Made by a program: the position numbers and the translations under genes
Shown: positions 47,888-58,435 of the stretch, in pieces
How positions within the stretch are numbered: position 1 is the stretch's first letter
Layout of the letters: every line of letters starts with the position of its first letter
Notes under the pieces: generated by a model
What the model was told of the DNA's origin: nothing
The model's database searches: none
The model's input: only the letters and a program-made list of their open reading frames with translations
NCBI GenBank assembly: GCA_902521355.1
Contig: CABYRT010000001.1
Span: 143,066 to 207,065 of the forward strand
DNA length: 64,000 nucleotides
Source of the DNA: an uncultured Pelagibacteraceae bacterium
GTDB lineage: Bacteria; Pseudomonadota; Alphaproteobacteria; Pelagibacterales; Pelagibacteraceae
Reading direction: 5' to 3'

Positions 47888-47910
47888 TTAAACTTTGATA
47901 AGAAATTATT

Positions 47911-48153
47911 ATGTCAAAATCAAGATTCGTATTTGATAAATTTGCAAAATTTTTGGAAGAAGGACTGGTCAACTACAAAGATTTTAGTGATGAAGTTGTA
48001 AATATTTTACGCTCAAAAAAAGAGGAAATTATCCTTAAAATGAATTTAGTAAGTAAAGATGAAATTGATATATTAAGTAAAAGAATTGAAAAATTAGAAA
48101 AAAAAATTGCTGAAAAAAAAATAAAAAAAAAAACTAAACGGGCAAAGAAATAA
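47911..48153 (+). CDS. ubiK: UbiK/BMFP-family small protein (ubiquinone synthesis accessory factor)
   Basis: 80 residues. The N-terminal half is amphipathic (FDKFAKFLEEGLVNYKDF). A coiled-coil (about 45-70) starts LVSKDEIDILSKRIEKLEKKI, matching the BMFP motif 'LV.reEfd....l..lr.rl..LE'. The lysine-rich tail is long. UbiK helps the lipid-binding UbiJ in aerobic ubiquinone synthesis in E. coli. It overlaps the end of envZ by 20 bases on the other strand. Confidence 0.75.
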   Translation: MSKSRFVFDKFAKFLEEGLVNYKDFSDEVVNILRSKKEEIILKMNLVSKDEIDILSKRIEKLEKKIAEKKIKKKTKRAKK

Positions 48154-49456
48154 TAACTTTTAATCCACCTAAACTAGACTTATCGAATTTAAGATCTCCA
48201 CCATGTGATTTTACTACATCAGATGATATAGCTAAGCCAAGGCCAACACTCGACTTTGTTTCCGATCTACTTTTATCAATTTTATAAAATGGCTTCAAAA
48301 CATTTTGATGTTCTTTTTGCGGTATGCCTGGACCATCATCTTCTATTGAAATATTAATAGTTGATCTTCCTTTTTTTAGATACAATTCAACATTATCAGC
48401 AAATTTTAAAGAATTATCTATAAGGTTATTGATACATCTACTGATTAAATTTTTTCTTCCATCAAAATAAACCTTTTCTTTGAAAAAATATTTTATATTA
48501 GGTTTCTCATATTTTTTGCATATATCTTCAATGAGGACAGATATATCAAACGTTTCAGTTTTATCTTTTGCTCCAGATCTTGCGAATTGAAGATATTCAT
48601 TTAACATTTTTTCCATTTCATCAACATCTCTTGATAATTTTTCAACAACACTTTTGTCTTCAATCATCGCTATTTGAAGTTTTATCCTTGTCAAAGGTGT
48701 TCTTAAATCGTGGCTTATACCTGATAGCATCTCAGATCTTTGATTAAGATGTCTAATTATTCTTTTTCTCATTTTGTCAAACTCTAAACCAGCTTTTCGG
48801 ATTTCGAGTGCTCCAGAAGGTCTAAATTCGTCAATATCTTCTCCTCGACCAAATCTTTCAGATGCCTCTGCAAGTTTAGTTATGGGTCTAGTTTGATTTT
48901 TTAAAAAAATTATTGCTACTGCTATCATTAACAATGCTGGCAATGTTATCCAAAGACCAAATAATCTAGCCGAACTCGTAGTAAGTCTTTCCCTTGGAAT
49001 ATAAAATTGAAAATATCCTTTTGAATATCCTATTTTCAAGTCAACAACTTCTTTGAAGTTTGTTGTATTAAACCAGTAAGTTAAATTTTTTTTCTTTAAC
49101 TCTCTTCTTAGTGATCGATCCACTGGACTGAACCATCTTTCTGGTATTTTATCTGGTAAGATTTTATCTTTTTCATATTTGATATTAAAACCCAAGTGTT
49201 CTTTGAATAAAATTATTATAAAATCTTTGTTAGTTTCATCGTTATCATAAGCATCTACAAAAGTTTTGACTTCAGAGACTAATGCTCTTGTCATTCCAGA
49301 ATTAGTTTTGATCCAAAGACTATCAAAAAAAACTAAAGAGATGGTTACTTGCATAACTACTATTGGAACAGCGACTATGAGTAAACCTCTATAAAAAAGT
49401 CTTTTAGGCAAGATATTTTTTATATATTTATTCAATCCATAAAACATAACCTTCAC
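48134..49456 (-). CDS. envZ: EnvZ-like sensor histidine kinase
   Basis: 440 residues. Two membrane helices (about 22-44 and 167-186) flank a periplasmic sensor of about 120 residues, followed by a HAMP domain (187-240), HisKA with H249 in SGISHDLRTPLTRIK, and a HATPase with NLIDNSLKFA, DDGPGIP and GLGLAISS. The HDLRTPLTR box places it with EnvZ. It overlaps its ompR partner by 29 bases. The stimulus is unknown; the start could also be at the second methionine, codon 4. Confidence 0.9.
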   Translation of the reverse strand: MKVMFYGLNKYIKNILPKRLFYRGLLIVAVPIVVMQVTISLVFFDSLWIKTNSGMTRALVSEVKTFVDAYDNDETNKDFIIILFKEHLGFNIKYEKDKILPDKIPERWFSPVDRSLRRELKKKNLTYWFNTTNFKEVVDLKIGYSKGYFQFYIPRERLTTSSARLFGLWITLPALLMIAVAIIFLKNQTRPITKLAEASERFGRGEDIDEFRPSGALEIRKAGLEFDKMRKRIIRHLNQRSEMLSGISHDLRTPLTRIKLQIAMIEDKSVVEKLSRDVDEMEKMLNEYLQFARSGAKDKTETFDISVLIEDICKKYEKPNIKYFFKEKVYFDGRKNLISRCINNLIDNSLKFADNVELYLKKGRSTINISIEDDGPGIPQKEHQNVLKPFYKIDKSRSETKSSVGLGLAISSDVVKSHGGDLKFDKSSLGGLKVIISLPV

Positions 49457-50105
49457 CTCTTATTGTTTGTAAATAATTTGGGCTTTTGGGGTTTTCTTCA
49501 ATTTTCTTCCTAAGTCTTGTAATGATTACGTCAACTGATCTTTCTTTATCAATTTTTATAAGATTTCCAATCTCCTCTCTTTTAAAAATTTTTCCTGGGG
49601 AATTAACCATTTTATCTAAAATTATTTTTTCTGTATTATTGATTTTTATTGTTTTATCATTTTTCAAAATAAACTGCTTATTAAGATCTATTTCAATTTT
49701 ACCAAATTTAAATTTTCTCTTTATATTTTTATGTTTTGTTTTATTTAAGATATTATTAATTCTAAGTATTAATTCTTTAGGCTCAAAAGGTTTTGGAAGG
49801 TAATCGTCTGCACCAATATCCAAACCCTCTATTCTCTCTGAAGCTTCGCCCTTCGCAGTTAAAAGAATTATAGGGGTCGAAATTTTATCTTTATTTTCTT
49901 TTGTAAATTCTAAACCACTCTTTCCTGGCATCATTATATCAAGCACTATTAAGTCAAATTTTATAATTTTAACTTTCTCAAGAGCATCTTCGGCACTATT
50001 CGAACTAGTTACAAGATATTCATTTTGGGAAAGGTATTCTTTAACTAATTCTCTTATGCCATCATCGTCATCTACAACTAAAATATGTGCTTTAAATTTT
50101 TCCAT
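49428..50105 (-). CDS. ompR: OmpR-family response regulator
   Basis: 225 residues. A receiver domain has acidic pair D12/D13, phosphoacceptor D56 (LIVLDIMMP) and K105 (DYLPKPFEP). The winged-helix domain (about 130-222) ends in SVDVIITRLRKKIEENPKSPNYLQTIRGEGYVL. It is presumably phosphorylated by the adjacent EnvZ-like kinase. It overlaps marR by 14 bases and envZ by 29. Target genes cannot be inferred here. Confidence 0.92.
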   Translation of the reverse strand: MEKFKAHILVVDDDDGIRELVKEYLSQNEYLVTSSNSAEDALEKVKIIKFDLIVLDIMMPGKSGLEFTKENKDKISTPIILLTAKGEASERIEGLDIGADDYLPKPFEPKELILRINNILNKTKHKNIKRKFKFGKIEIDLNKQFILKNDKTIKINNTEKIILDKMVNSPGKIFKREEIGNLIKIDKERSVDVIITRLRKKIEENPKSPNYLQTIRGEGYVLWIE

Positions 50106-50535
50106 TAATTATTTTTTTTAAAACATTATCAAAACTAACAACCTCATTTGCTTTTGATGCGGAGAATGCTTGGTAAATTCTTTTTTTTTGAGCTGAGAAA
50201 ATTTCGTTAAATAACTTTTCTCCTTCCTCTGTTAAGAAGACATGTTTTATTCTCGTATCTACTTGATCCTTTTCATATTTTATAGCTTTTAAATTTATTA
50301 AATCTTTCAAAACTCTATTCAAACTTTGTTTTGTAACTTTCAATTTTCTTAAAAGTTCTGATATTGTGATGCCCTCATATAATGAAATTAGATGAATAAC
50401 CTTGTTATGTGCGACGCCTATGGAGTATTTATTCAACACATTTCTAGCATCTGAGACCGTCTCTCTGTAGCCAAGAAATATTTTTTCAATATATTGTTTG
50501 AGATCCTCATCTTTTAAATATAAAAGTTTTTTCAT
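50092..50535 (-). CDS. MarR-family transcriptional regulator
   Basis: 147 residues. The winged-helix core is in LYEGITISELLRKLKVTKQSLNRVLKDLINLKAIKYEKDQVDTRIKHVFLTEEG. MarR proteins are dimeric repressors or activators, often ligand-responsive. It heads the marR-ompR-envZ transcript and is divergent from ilvE with a 59-base gap. It may control itself or ilvE. Regulators are scarce in SAR11, so this three-regulator operon stands out. Confidence 0.88.
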   Translation of the reverse strand: MKKLLYLKDEDLKQYIEKIFLGYRETVSDARNVLNKYSIGVAHNKVIHLISLYEGITISELLRKLKVTKQSLNRVLKDLINLKAIKYEKDQVDTRIKHVFLTEEGEKLFNEIFSAQKKRIYQAFSASKANEVVSFDNVLKKIINGKI

Positions 50536-50549
50536 ATTGGTAAGTTATA

Positions 50550-50578
50550 TTGACATATTATATATACAAATATATTTT
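50550..50578 (+). promoter_or_regulatory. Predicted ilvE promoter in the marR-ilvE gap
   Basis: A perfect -35 TTGACA (50550-50555) faces ilvE. Possible -10 elements are TATATT (50571-50576, 15 bases away) or TATTTT (50573-50578, 17 bases away). The gap is AT-rich with many partial repeats. It is the most consensus-like -35 I found in the window and also lies close to the marR start, where MarR binding could act. Confidence 0.5.
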
Positions 50579-50594
50579 TTTATAAAATTAAATA

Positions 50595-51476
50595 ATGATA
50601 CCTTTCGATAAACGATCAGGAAAAATTTGGTACAATAGTGAGCTTGTTGAATGGCAAGATGCAAAATGCCATGTAATCAGTCACGGGCTTCATTATGCAA
50701 GTTTAGTTTTCGAAGGTGAAAGAGTATACGATGGAGAAATATTTAAGCTAGAAGAGCACACAGATAGATTATTTTATTCTGCAAAAAGATTAGACATCAA
50801 TATTCCTTATACAAAAGACGAAATAAATGAAGCTTCTAAAAAAATTGTAGCGGTTCAAAATATTCAAAATGGATATGTAAGACCATTTGCGTGGAGAGGA
50901 AGCGAGATGATGGGTGTGTCTGCACAGAAAACTTCGATTAATGTAGCAATAGCAACATGGGAATGGCCTGCATATTTTGATCCAAAGTTAAAAGCTGAAG
51001 GAATAAGATTAAATATTTCTAAATGGCGAAGACCAGCTCCAAATACTATTCCTTGGGATGCAAAAGCAGCTGGATTGTATATGATTTGTACTCTTTCAAA
51101 ACACGAAGCTGAACAACAAGGGTATTCTGAATCATTAATGTTAGATTTTGAAGGTAATGTTGCAGAAGGAACAAGTGCAAACATTTTTTTTAAAGATAAA
51201 AATAATGAATTACATACACCAACACCAGATTCCTTTTTAAATGGTATTACAAGACAAGCTGTAATTGAATTGGCCAAATCAAAAAATATTAAAGTTCATG
51301 AAAGAAAAATTTCTCCAGATGAACTAGGTAATTTTCATGGATGTTTCTTAACTGGTACTGCAGCTGAAATAACACCTGTTGCAAGTATAGCAGATCATAA
51401 ATACAAAATTTGTGATGTTATATTAGGATTATCAAAAAGCTTTGACCAGTTAGTTAGACAAAAAAAAGCTGCCTAA
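50595..51476 (+). CDS. ilvE: Branched-chain amino acid aminotransferase
   Basis: 293 residues of the class IV PLP fold. The lysine region is NTIPWDAKAAGLYMICTLSKHEA (around 152-174). LMLDFEGNVAEGTSANIFF and FLTGTAAEITPV follow, typical of IlvE. It transaminates leucine, isoleucine and valine with 2-oxoglutarate. It is a single gene, divergent from marR and convergent with pgsA (4-base overlap). D-amino acid aminotransferase function is unlikely given the pattern. Confidence 0.92.
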   Translation: MIPFDKRSGKIWYNSELVEWQDAKCHVISHGLHYASLVFEGERVYDGEIFKLEEHTDRLFYSAKRLDINIPYTKDEINEASKKIVAVQNIQNGYVRPFAWRGSEMMGVSAQKTSINVAIATWEWPAYFDPKLKAEGIRLNISKWRRPAPNTIPWDAKAAGLYMICTLSKHEAEQQGYSESLMLDFEGNVAEGTSANIFFKDKNNELHTPTPDSFLNGITRQAVIELAKSKNIKVHERKISPDELGNFHGCFLTGTAAEITPVASIADHKYKICDVILGLSKSFDQLVRQKKAA

Positions 51477-52057
51477 TCCTTATTATCTTCAGATATTGCA
51501 TGGTCTATTCCTTTTCTAAGATAATCATATCCAGTATAAAGTGTTAAAAACGCAGATAGCCATAAAATAATAATGCCAATTGTTTGAGCATTATAATCTT
51601 GAAAATTTATTAATTTATTTCCTGTTTCCCCTGTTAGAAGTATTGCTATCGAAAACATCTGCAAGAATGTTTTAAGTTTTGCTAAATTAGAAACTGGAAG
51701 CTTTATTTTTCCTTTCGCTAGAAATTCTCTTAAACCTGAAATTAGTATTTCTCTTGTAAGAATTATAATAGCTGCAATAACTTCATAATTTTTTATTGTT
51801 TGGTCCATAACTAACAAAATTAACGCAGTTGCAACAATTATTTTATCTGCAATAGGATCTAAAAGTTCACCAAGTTTAGACTCTTCTTTAAACATCCTCG
51901 CCAAAAGGCCGTCTAAAAAATCTGTAAATGAGGCAATTAAAAAAAGAGCAAATGGTATAACGTCTCCATAAAATCCAGGAAGGTAGAATGTAAAAACAAA
52001 TATTGGAACAATTATTATTCGTCCAATTGTTAAATAATTAGGTATTTTAAATTTCAT
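51473..52057 (-). CDS. pgsA: CDP-diacylglycerol-glycerol-3-phosphate 3-phosphatidyltransferase
   Basis: 194 residues, about five membrane helices. The CDP-alcohol phosphotransferase motif is complete: D46, D49, G50, A53-R54, G63, D67 and D71 ([10 protein letters not shown] ... GELLDPIAD). It makes phosphatidylglycerol phosphate, the first step to PG and cardiolipin. It overlaps uvrC by four bases, an arrangement (uvrC-pgsA) common in proteobacteria. Confidence 0.94.
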   Translation of the reverse strand: MKFKIPNYLTIGRIIIVPIFVFTFYLPGFYGDVIPFALFLIASFTDFLDGLLARMFKEESKLGELLDPIADKIIVATALILLVMDQTIKNYEVIAAIIILTREILISGLREFLAKGKIKLPVSNLAKLKTFLQMFSIAILLTGETGNKLINFQDYNAQTIGIIILWLSAFLTLYTGYDYLRKGIDHAISEDNKD

Positions 52058-53889
52058 TCGTGAAAGAAGTTATATATTTTTTTTGCAACTTTTTCCTCAA
52101 CTCCATCAACTGATTTTATTTCATCTAAACTAGCCGATTCCACGGCTCTAGCAGAACCAAAATGATTTAATAATGCCCTTTTTCTGATAGATCCAATACC
52201 ATCAATTTGATCTAATAATGATTTGCTTATACCTTTTTTTCTCTTTGCTCTGTGAGCACTTATAGCAAATCTATGAGACTCATCTCTTAATCGTTGTAAA
52301 AAGAATAATGTTGGATCATTTTTCTCAAATTTGAACTCTTTTCCATTATGAAAAAATGTTTCATTTCCACTATTTCTCATCTTACCCTTTGCTATAGCTA
52401 CAATAGGTATTTCATGTAAACCGAGTTCATTCATCGCTTCTCTAGCAACAGAATATTGACCTTTCCCTCCATCAATTAAAACTAAATCGGGGAAAGTTAA
52501 ATAATTTTCTTTCTCTTGAACTGCTCTTTTAAATCTTCTGTTAAGAACTTCTTTCATCATTCCATAATCATCTTGAGCATTTTTTTGAATTTTTATATTA
52601 AATTTTCTATACCTTTTTTTAACAAACCCTTCATCACCATAAGTAATTAAAGCGCCCACACTATTTGTGCCTTGAATATGGCTATTATCGTAAACCTCGA
52701 CTAAATTAATATTAGTTTCAAGATTGAATTTTTTTGATACTGCATCAAAAAGATCTCTATTATTCTGACTCTCGTAAAGTTTTCTATTCAAACTATCTTT
52801 TGCATTATTTATTGCTTGATTAATAACTTTTAGTTTTGTCCCTTTTTTTGCAACAGTAATTGTGATTTGTTTACCTTCTTTTTGTGTAAGTGTTTTTTCA
52901 ATTAATTCTTTCTCTTTAATTTCATTTGATAAAATTATTGAAGAAGGCACACTTTTATTTTCGTAAAATTGAGAGACAAAAGAATTAATAATATCACTTA
53001 GATTTTCTTCTGGATCATGCTTTGGAAAAAAAGCTTGATTACCCCAATTTTGTTTTGACCTATAGAAAAAAACCTGAATACAGGTTTTTCCAGACTCTTT
53101 GTATCCTGCAATAACATCTGCTTCGACTAAATTTGCTTCATTAATTCTTTGAGAAGATTGGATAATATTTAACGATTTAATTCGATCTCTTAATATTGCT
53201 GCTTTTTCAAAGTCTAAATCTTCACTAGCCTTTTCCATTTGATTAGATAAGCTTTTCTGAATTTTTCTTGATTTACCTGACACAAACTCAATTGCATCAT
53301 CAACAGTTTGTTTATAATCACTCTCAGTTACGTAACCAACGCAAGGTCCTGAGCACCTTTTAATTTGATAAAGTATGCAGGGTCTTTCTCTATTTTTGAA
53401 AACAGTATCATCACAAATTCTGAGATGAAATATTTTTTGGATCATTTTTATAGTCCAATTTGCAGATCCAGCTGATGCGAATGGTCCAAAATAAAATCCT
53501 TCTTTGCCTTTTTTTCCTCTGTGCCTTTTGATTTGTGGCCATTTATCTTTGTCGCCTATAAAAATAAAAGGAAAGGATTTGTCATCTCTTAGTAAAATAT
53601 TAAATTTTGGTTTAAACTTTTTAATTAAATTCGCTTCTAAAAGTAAAGCCTCACTTTCATTTGAAGTAGTAGTAATTTCGAGTCTTTTTGTTTGAGAGAG
53701 CATTCTCTCAGTCCTAATAATATGACTTTTCTCTGATACATAACTTTTAAGTCTGTTTGGAAGGTTTTTTGCTTTACCCACATAAAGAATTTCTCCTTTT
53801 GAATTTAGCATCCTATAAACACCTGGCAACTTAGGAACCAAGGGCAATTCTTTTTTAATTACTTCTTTACCTATATCAGAGCTGATCAT
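52054..53889 (-). CDS. uvrC: Excinuclease ABC subunit C
   Basis: 611 residues from the ATG at 53889; an in-frame ATG at 53919 would add ten residues inside folB and seems less likely. The GIY-YIG nuclease domain has [23 protein letters not shown], followed by a UVR motif (about 200-235), the RNase H-like C-terminal nuclease ([29 protein letters not shown]) and paired helix-hairpin-helix motifs at the end. It makes both cuts in nucleotide excision repair with UvrA and UvrB. Confidence 0.95.
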   Translation of the reverse strand: MISSDIGKEVIKKELPLVPKLPGVYRMLNSKGEILYVGKAKNLPNRLKSYVSEKSHIIRTERMLSQTKRLEITTTSNESEALLLEANLIKKFKPKFNILLRDDKSFPFIFIGDKDKWPQIKRHRGKKGKEGFYFGPFASAGSANWTIKMIQKIFHLRICDDTVFKNRERPCILYQIKRCSGPCVGYVTESDYKQTVDDAIEFVSGKSRKIQKSLSNQMEKASEDLDFEKAAILRDRIKSLNIIQSSQRINEANLVEADVIAGYKESGKTCIQVFFYRSKQNWGNQAFFPKHDPEENLSDIINSFVSQFYENKSVPSSIILSNEIKEKELIEKTLTQKEGKQITITVAKKGTKLKVINQAINNAKDSLNRKLYESQNNRDLFDAVSKKFNLETNINLVEVYDNSHIQGTNSVGALITYGDEGFVKKRYRKFNIKIQKNAQDDYGMMKEVLNRRFKRAVQEKENYLTFPDLVLIDGGKGQYSVAREAMNELGLHEIPIVAIAKGKMRNSGNETFFHNGKEFKFEKNDPTLFFLQRLRDESHRFAISAHRAKRKKGISKSLLDQIDGIGSIRKRALLNHFGSARAVESASLDEIKSVDGVEEKVAKKIYNFFHE

Positions 53890-54301
53890 GGCTTCTTTTT
53901 TTAGAAATTTGGATCCCAACCGAGCTGCAATCCTTCATTATTTCTAATTTTTCGATTTGAAGAGTAATTTTATCTATTCTTTTATCTTTGAATAGCTCAT
54001 CAAAAACATCTTCTGCCAATGTTTCAAGAAAATTGTAATGTTTGTTTTTTACTAGTTTTTTTATTAATTTTACTATTTTAGCATAATTCACTATTGATTT
54101 AATATCCTTATCATTCGATGGCTGTTTATCTTGATAATTTACTTCTAAATTAAATTTTACTTTTTGAGGTTTTTCTTTTTCAAAATCAAAATAACCAAGT
54201 TTTAATCCCAGTATTAATTCTTTTATTAAAACTTTTTTTTCATAATTAAATAAGCTCTTTGTTTTATTTATTTTAACAATCTTTAAGTTATTCTTTTTCA
54301 T
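53876..54301 (-). CDS. folB: Dihydroneopterin aldolase
   Basis: 141 residues. The FolB fold is recognised in [22 protein letters not shown] (about 34-55), DDKDIKS-like region [34 protein letters not shown] and the ending [16 protein letters not shown]. It cleaves dihydroneopterin in folate synthesis. It overlaps the SDR gene by four bases and uvrC by 14. The N-terminal 25 residues are not conserved and the true start may be slightly downstream. Confidence 0.85.
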   Translation of the reverse strand: MKKNNLKIVKINKTKSLFNYEKKVLIKELILGLKLGYFDFEKEKPQKVKFNLEVNYQDKQPSNDKDIKSIVNYAKIVKLIKKLVKNKHYNFLETLAEDVFDELFKDKRIDKITLQIEKLEIMKDCSSVGIQISKKRSHDQL

Positions 54302-55053
54302 TCCTTACCACCCATTATGTCTGGAGTTTGCCAGTTTAAGTTTTGGCCACTATCAATTGCTAAAACTTGACCGGTAATAGATCTATTTTTAATAAAAAAG
54401 TCAACAGCATTACAGATTTCTTGTACATTTGTCTGTCTTTTAAGAGGTGTTGCCATGTATTGTTTTTTAAAGTGTTTGTCAGACTGTCTTTTATTTTTAA
54501 TAGTTGGACCTGGAGCAATTCCATTTACTCTAATATTTGGGGCAAGACTCATAGCGCTGGTTTTGGTTAAAGTGTAAAGACCAGATTTACTTAATGTATA
54601 TGAAAAAAAATATGGTGTTAATTTAAATATTCTTTGATCAATTATATTAATAATATTATTGTTTTTGCCTTTAATATTTTTAGCAAAACCCTTTGATAAT
54701 AATGCTGGCGCTTTTAAATTCGCTTTTAAATGGCTTTCCCAACTTTTTGTTGTGAAATTTTCAAGTTTATCGTTCTCAAATAATGAAGCATTATTAATTA
54801 AACAATCAAAATACTTCAATTTTGATTTTGAAAATTTAAGCATTCTTTCTATTTCTTTTTCTTTAGTTAAATCTGCTTTTATCAAATAAATTTTTGTACC
54901 ACTTTTATTTAAATCTTTTTTAAGACTTTCTGCTTTGGACTTAGATTTGTAATAATGGATAACAATTTCAATATTAGGCCCAGATAATTTTTTAGCTATC
55001 GCAGCCCCCATTCGAGTTGCTGCTCCAGTAATTATTATCTTCCGTGCTTCCAT
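54298..55053 (-). CDS. SDR oxidoreductase, FolM/pteridine reductase-like
   Basis: 251 residues. The Rossmann motif [15 protein letters not shown] (about 9-23) resembles the TGAA.R.G.AIA of FolM and PTR1 rather than FabG. Catalytic residues YTLSKSGLY (tyrosine and lysine about 158-162), the NNASLF motif and a conserved PGP are present. A pteridine reductase could make dihydro- or tetrahydropterins. The four-base overlap with folB strengthens that reading, but the substrate is inferred. It overlaps uvrB by 19 bases. Confidence 0.78.
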   Translation of the reverse strand: MEARKIIITGAATRMGAAIAKKLSGPNIEIVIHYYKSKSKAESLKKDLNKSGTKIYLIKADLTKEKEIERMLKFSKSKLKYFDCLINNASLFENDKLENFTTKSWESHLKANLKAPALLSKGFAKNIKGKNNNIINIIDQRIFKLTPYFFSYTLSKSGLYTLTKTSAMSLAPNIRVNGIAPGPTIKNKRQSDKHFKKQYMATPLKRQTNVQEICNAVDFFIKNRSITGQVLAIDSGQNLNWQTPDIMGGKE

Positions 55054-57209
55054 TTTTTATCTCTTTTTTTTGTGACCCTTGTGCCAGGCATACCTAGTGT
55101 TGATCTACCTTTAGGATAAATTTTATTTTTAACATCGTACTGTCTAATTTTGGGGTTTAAAGTAATTTCTAATTCAGTACTTTGAAGTTTTCTCATCTCA
55201 TCTCTAATTTTAGCGGCTTCCTCAAATTCCAAATTAGATGCAGCTTCTTTCATCTTTTTGTCTAATCCTTTTAAATGTTTTTTAAGGTTGCCACCAATAT
55301 TGGAACCCTCACTTATTTTGACGTAATCTTTCTCGTAGACACTTTCTAAAATGTCACTTATTTCTTTTTTTACAGATTTAGCGTCGATTTTATTTTTCTT
55401 ATTGTACTCTAATTGAATCTTTCTTCTTCTCTCAGTTTCTTTAATTGCTTTCTTTATACTTTTTGTTTCCTTATCGGCATAAAGAATAACTTTTCCATCC
55501 ACGTTTCTTGCAGCTCTTCCTATTGTTTGAATTAGTGAAGTTTCTGATCGCAAAAATCCTTCCTTATCAGCATCTAGTATTCCAACTAATGCACATTCTG
55601 GAATATCTAAACCTTCTCTTAATAAATTTATTCCAACTAGAACATCAAATACACCCATTCTAAGATCTCTCATAATCTCTATTCTCTCAAGTGTATCTAT
55701 ATCAGAATGAAGGTATCTTACTTTTATCCCATTTTCATGAAGATACTCGGTTAAATCCTCTGCCATTTTTTTTGTAAGTGTTGTAACCAAAACTCTATAA
55801 TTATTTTCAACTACTTTTTTACATTCATGCATAAGGTCATCTACTTGATTTTTAGCTGGTCTAATCTCAACTGGTGGATCAATTAAGCCTGTAGGTCTTA
55901 TGACTTGATCGATAAACTTACCTTTAGTCTGTTCCAATTCCCACGGGCCAGGAGTTGCTGAAACAAATACAGTTTGTGTTCTCATCAAATCCCACTCTTC
56001 AAATTTTAAAGGTCTGTTATCCATGCAAGATGGCAATCTAAAACCATACTCAGCCAACGTGCTTTTTCTAGATCTATCTCCCTTAAACATCCCATTAAGT
56101 TGGGGAACTGTAACATGAGATTCATCTACAAAAACTAATGTGTTATCAGGAAAATATTCAAAAAGAGTAGGTGGTGGCTCTCCTGGTTTTCTACCAGACA
56201 AAAATCTTGAATAATTTTCAATTCCCGCACAAGATCCAGTTGCCTCAATCATTTCTAAATCAAATTTAGTTCTCTCCTCTAATCGTTGCGCTTCTAATAA
56301 TTTATTTTCTGCTTTGTGTTTTTTTAAAGTCTCTTCTAATTCTCTTCTTATTTTTATAATTGCTTGTTCTACAGTTGGTTTGGGAGTGATGTAATGAGAG
56401 TTAGCATAAACTTTTACAAGGCTAAGGTCTCTAACCTGGTCTCCTGTCAAAGGATCAAATTCTTCAATCTTTTCTAGTTTATCACCAAATAAACTTAGTC
56501 TCCATGCTCTATCCTCTAGATGAGATGGAAATATTTCTAAATATTCTCCTCTTGCTCTAAATGTTCCTCTAAAAAAATTTTGATCATTTCTCTTATACTG
56601 AAGAGCAACAAGAGATTTTATTATTTGCTCTCTATTATATTCATAGTTTTTCTGTAGGGTTAAAGTCATTTTGCTGTAAGCTTCAACTGATCCCAAACCA
56701 TAAATACAGGAAACACTTGCAACAATTAAAACATCGTCTCTTTCAAGAAGAGATCTTGTTGCAGAGTGTCTCATTCTATCAATCTGCTCGTTTATTGATG
56801 CTTCTTTTTCTATATACGTATCTGATCTTGGCACGTAGGCTTCTGGAGTGTAATAATCATAGTAGGATACAAAATACTCAACTGCATTATCTGGAAAAAA
56901 AGTTTTCATCTCACCGTAAAGTTGAGCTGCCAAAGTTTTATTTGGTGCCAATATTAACGCTGGTCTATTCGTAGCTTCTATAACTTTTGCCATTGTAAAA
57001 GTTTTTCCAGATCCAGTTACACCTAATAATACTTGATTAAACTCATTTTTTTTAGCTCCTTGGACAAGCTTTTTAATTGCTTCTGGCTGGTCACCAGCTG
57101 GGGTAAAATCTGACTTTATTTTGAATTTTTTTCCACCTTCGAGTTTTCCACCGATTTTTGGGTTTTTACTTTGAATGTCTGTAATTAGGTCTTGATATGT
57201 ATTCTCCAT
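55035..57209 (-). CDS. uvrB: Excinuclease ABC subunit B
   Basis: 724 residues, slightly longer than the usual 670 because of an N-terminal stretch of about 25 and a basic C-terminal tail. Walker A is GVTGSGKT (63-70), the beta-hairpin region [20 protein letters not shown], helicase motifs DESHV and SATPG, and a C-terminal UVR domain (about 640-680). It verifies damage in nucleotide excision repair. It shares the operon with folB and uvrC, and starts 36 bases from the divergent aspB. Confidence 0.96.
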   Translation of the reverse strand: MENTYQDLITDIQSKNPKIGGKLEGGKKFKIKSDFTPAGDQPEAIKKLVQGAKKNEFNQVLLGVTGSGKTFTMAKVIEATNRPALILAPNKTLAAQLYGEMKTFFPDNAVEYFVSYYDYYTPEAYVPRSDTYIEKEASINEQIDRMRHSATRSLLERDDVLIVASVSCIYGLGSVEAYSKMTLTLQKNYEYNREQIIKSLVALQYKRNDQNFFRGTFRARGEYLEIFPSHLEDRAWRLSLFGDKLEKIEEFDPLTGDQVRDLSLVKVYANSHYITPKPTVEQAIIKIRRELEETLKKHKAENKLLEAQRLEERTKFDLEMIEATGSCAGIENYSRFLSGRKPGEPPPTLFEYFPDNTLVFVDESHVTVPQLNGMFKGDRSRKSTLAEYGFRLPSCMDNRPLKFEEWDLMRTQTVFVSATPGPWELEQTKGKFIDQVIRPTGLIDPPVEIRPAKNQVDDLMHECKKVVENNYRVLVTTLTKKMAEDLTEYLHENGIKVRYLHSDIDTLERIEIMRDLRMGVFDVLVGINLLREGLDIPECALVGILDADKEGFLRSETSLIQTIGRAARNVDGKVILYADKETKSIKKAIKETERRRKIQLEYNKKNKIDAKSVKKEISDILESVYEKDYVKISEGSNIGGNLKKHLKGLDKKMKEAASNLEFEEAAKIRDEMRKLQSTELEITLNPKIRQYDVKNKIYPKGRSTLGMPGTRVTKKRDKKWKHGR

Positions 57210-57224
57210 ATATTAAACAACGTA

Positions 57225-57247
57225 ATTGAATAATTTCATAATTCAAT
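57225..57247. repeat. Inverted repeat overlapping the aspB start codon
   Basis: ATTGAAT (57225-57231) and ATTCAAT (57241-57247) form a perfect 7-bp repeat with a 9-base loop. The right arm includes the A and T of the aspB ATG (57246-57248). It could be an operator or, in RNA, a weak hairpin around the start codon. The base composition makes a chance origin possible. Confidence 0.35.
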
Positions 57248-58433
57248 GAGCATAATATCTAATAATTTAAAAAGAATTAAACCATCCCCAACTATTGCAG
57301 TTACTCAAAAGGCAAGAGAATTAAGAGCTGCAGGAAAAGATGTAGTTGGACTTGGGGCAGGGGAACCAGATTTTGATACTCCTATCAATGTTAAAAATGC
57401 AGCTATTAAAGCAATAAGAGACGGAGATACAAAGTATACTGCAGTTGATGGAACTCCAGCATTAAAAAAAGCAATTTTAAAAAAATTTAAAAGAGAAAAT
57501 AAACTAAATTATAAACTAGATGAAATCACAGTTGGAACTGGAGGGAAACAAGTTCTCTATAACACTTTTATGGCAACTTTAAATAAAGGAGATGAAGTCA
57601 TTATTCCTGCTCCATTCTGGGTTTCATATCCAGATATGGTTCTCTTAGCAGGAGGAAAACCAAAAATAGTAAAATGTGATGAAAAAGATGGATTTAAAAT
57701 TACACCTGCAAAATTAAAAGCTGCAATTACAAAAAGAACGAAATGGATAATCCTTAACTCACCATCTAATCCAACTGGATCTGGATACAGCAAATCAGAA
57801 ATTCAAAAATTAGCTAAGGTTTTAATCAAAAACAAAAAAGTTCATATTTTGAGCGATGATATTTATGAGCATGTTAAATATGATAATTTTAAATTTTTTA
57901 CTATTGCTCAAATTTCAAAATTAAAATCTCGAACACTAACAATGAATGGAGTGAGCAAATCTTATGCAATGACTGGTTGGAGAATTGGTTATGCAGCTGG
58001 ACCAAAAGAAATAATTTCAGCAATTAGAAAAATTCAATCTCAGTCAACTTCGAATCCCTCGTCAATTAGTCAAGCAGCAGCTGTTGAAGCTCTGAATGGA
58101 AAACAAGACTTTATTAAGAAAAGAGCAAAATCATTTAAAGAAAGAAGAGATTTTGTTGTAAAAAGTTTAAACAATATTGATGGTATTAGCTGTTTAAAAC
58201 CTAATGGTGCATTTTACGTATTTCCGAATTGTAAAAAACTTTTAAATAAAAGAACTAAACTTAAAAAAGATACTGATTTTGTCCAAAAGCTATTAGAAAA
58301 ACAAAATGTTGCTGCTGTCCAAGGCTCAGCATTTGGTTTAGATGGATATTTTAGAATTTCATATGCAACTTCAATGGCAAAACTTAAAATAGCAATGTCT
58401 AGAATTAAAAAGTTTTGTGAGGATTTAGGATAA
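57246..58433 (+). CDS. aspB: Aspartate/aromatic aminotransferase (class I)
   Basis: 395 residues. The PLP lysine is in NGVSKSYAMTGWRIGY (about 237-252), with NSPSNPTGS (about 177-185) and YAAGPKEI flanking; GLGAGEPDFDTP starts the fold. This is the class I aminotransferase pattern of AspB/AspC. It probably transaminates aspartate and perhaps aromatic acids or prephenate. It is a single gene next to uvrB; psiE converges with a two-base gap. Confidence 0.9.
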   Translation: MSIISNNLKRIKPSPTIAVTQKARELRAAGKDVVGLGAGEPDFDTPINVKNAAIKAIRDGDTKYTAVDGTPALKKAILKKFKRENKLNYKLDEITVGTGGKQVLYNTFMATLNKGDEVIIPAPFWVSYPDMVLLAGGKPKIVKCDEKDGFKITPAKLKAAITKRTKWIILNSPSNPTGSGYSKSEIQKLAKVLIKNKKVHILSDDIYEHVKYDNFKFFTIAQISKLKSRTLTMNGVSKSYAMTGWRIGYAAGPKEIISAIRKIQSQSTSNPSSISQAAAVEALNGKQDFIKKRAKSFKERRDFVVKSLNNIDGISCLKPNGAFYVFPNCKKLLNKRTKLKKDTDFVQKLLEKQNVAAVQGSAFGLDGYFRISYATSMAKLKIAMSRIKKFCEDLG

Positions 58434-58435
58434 AC

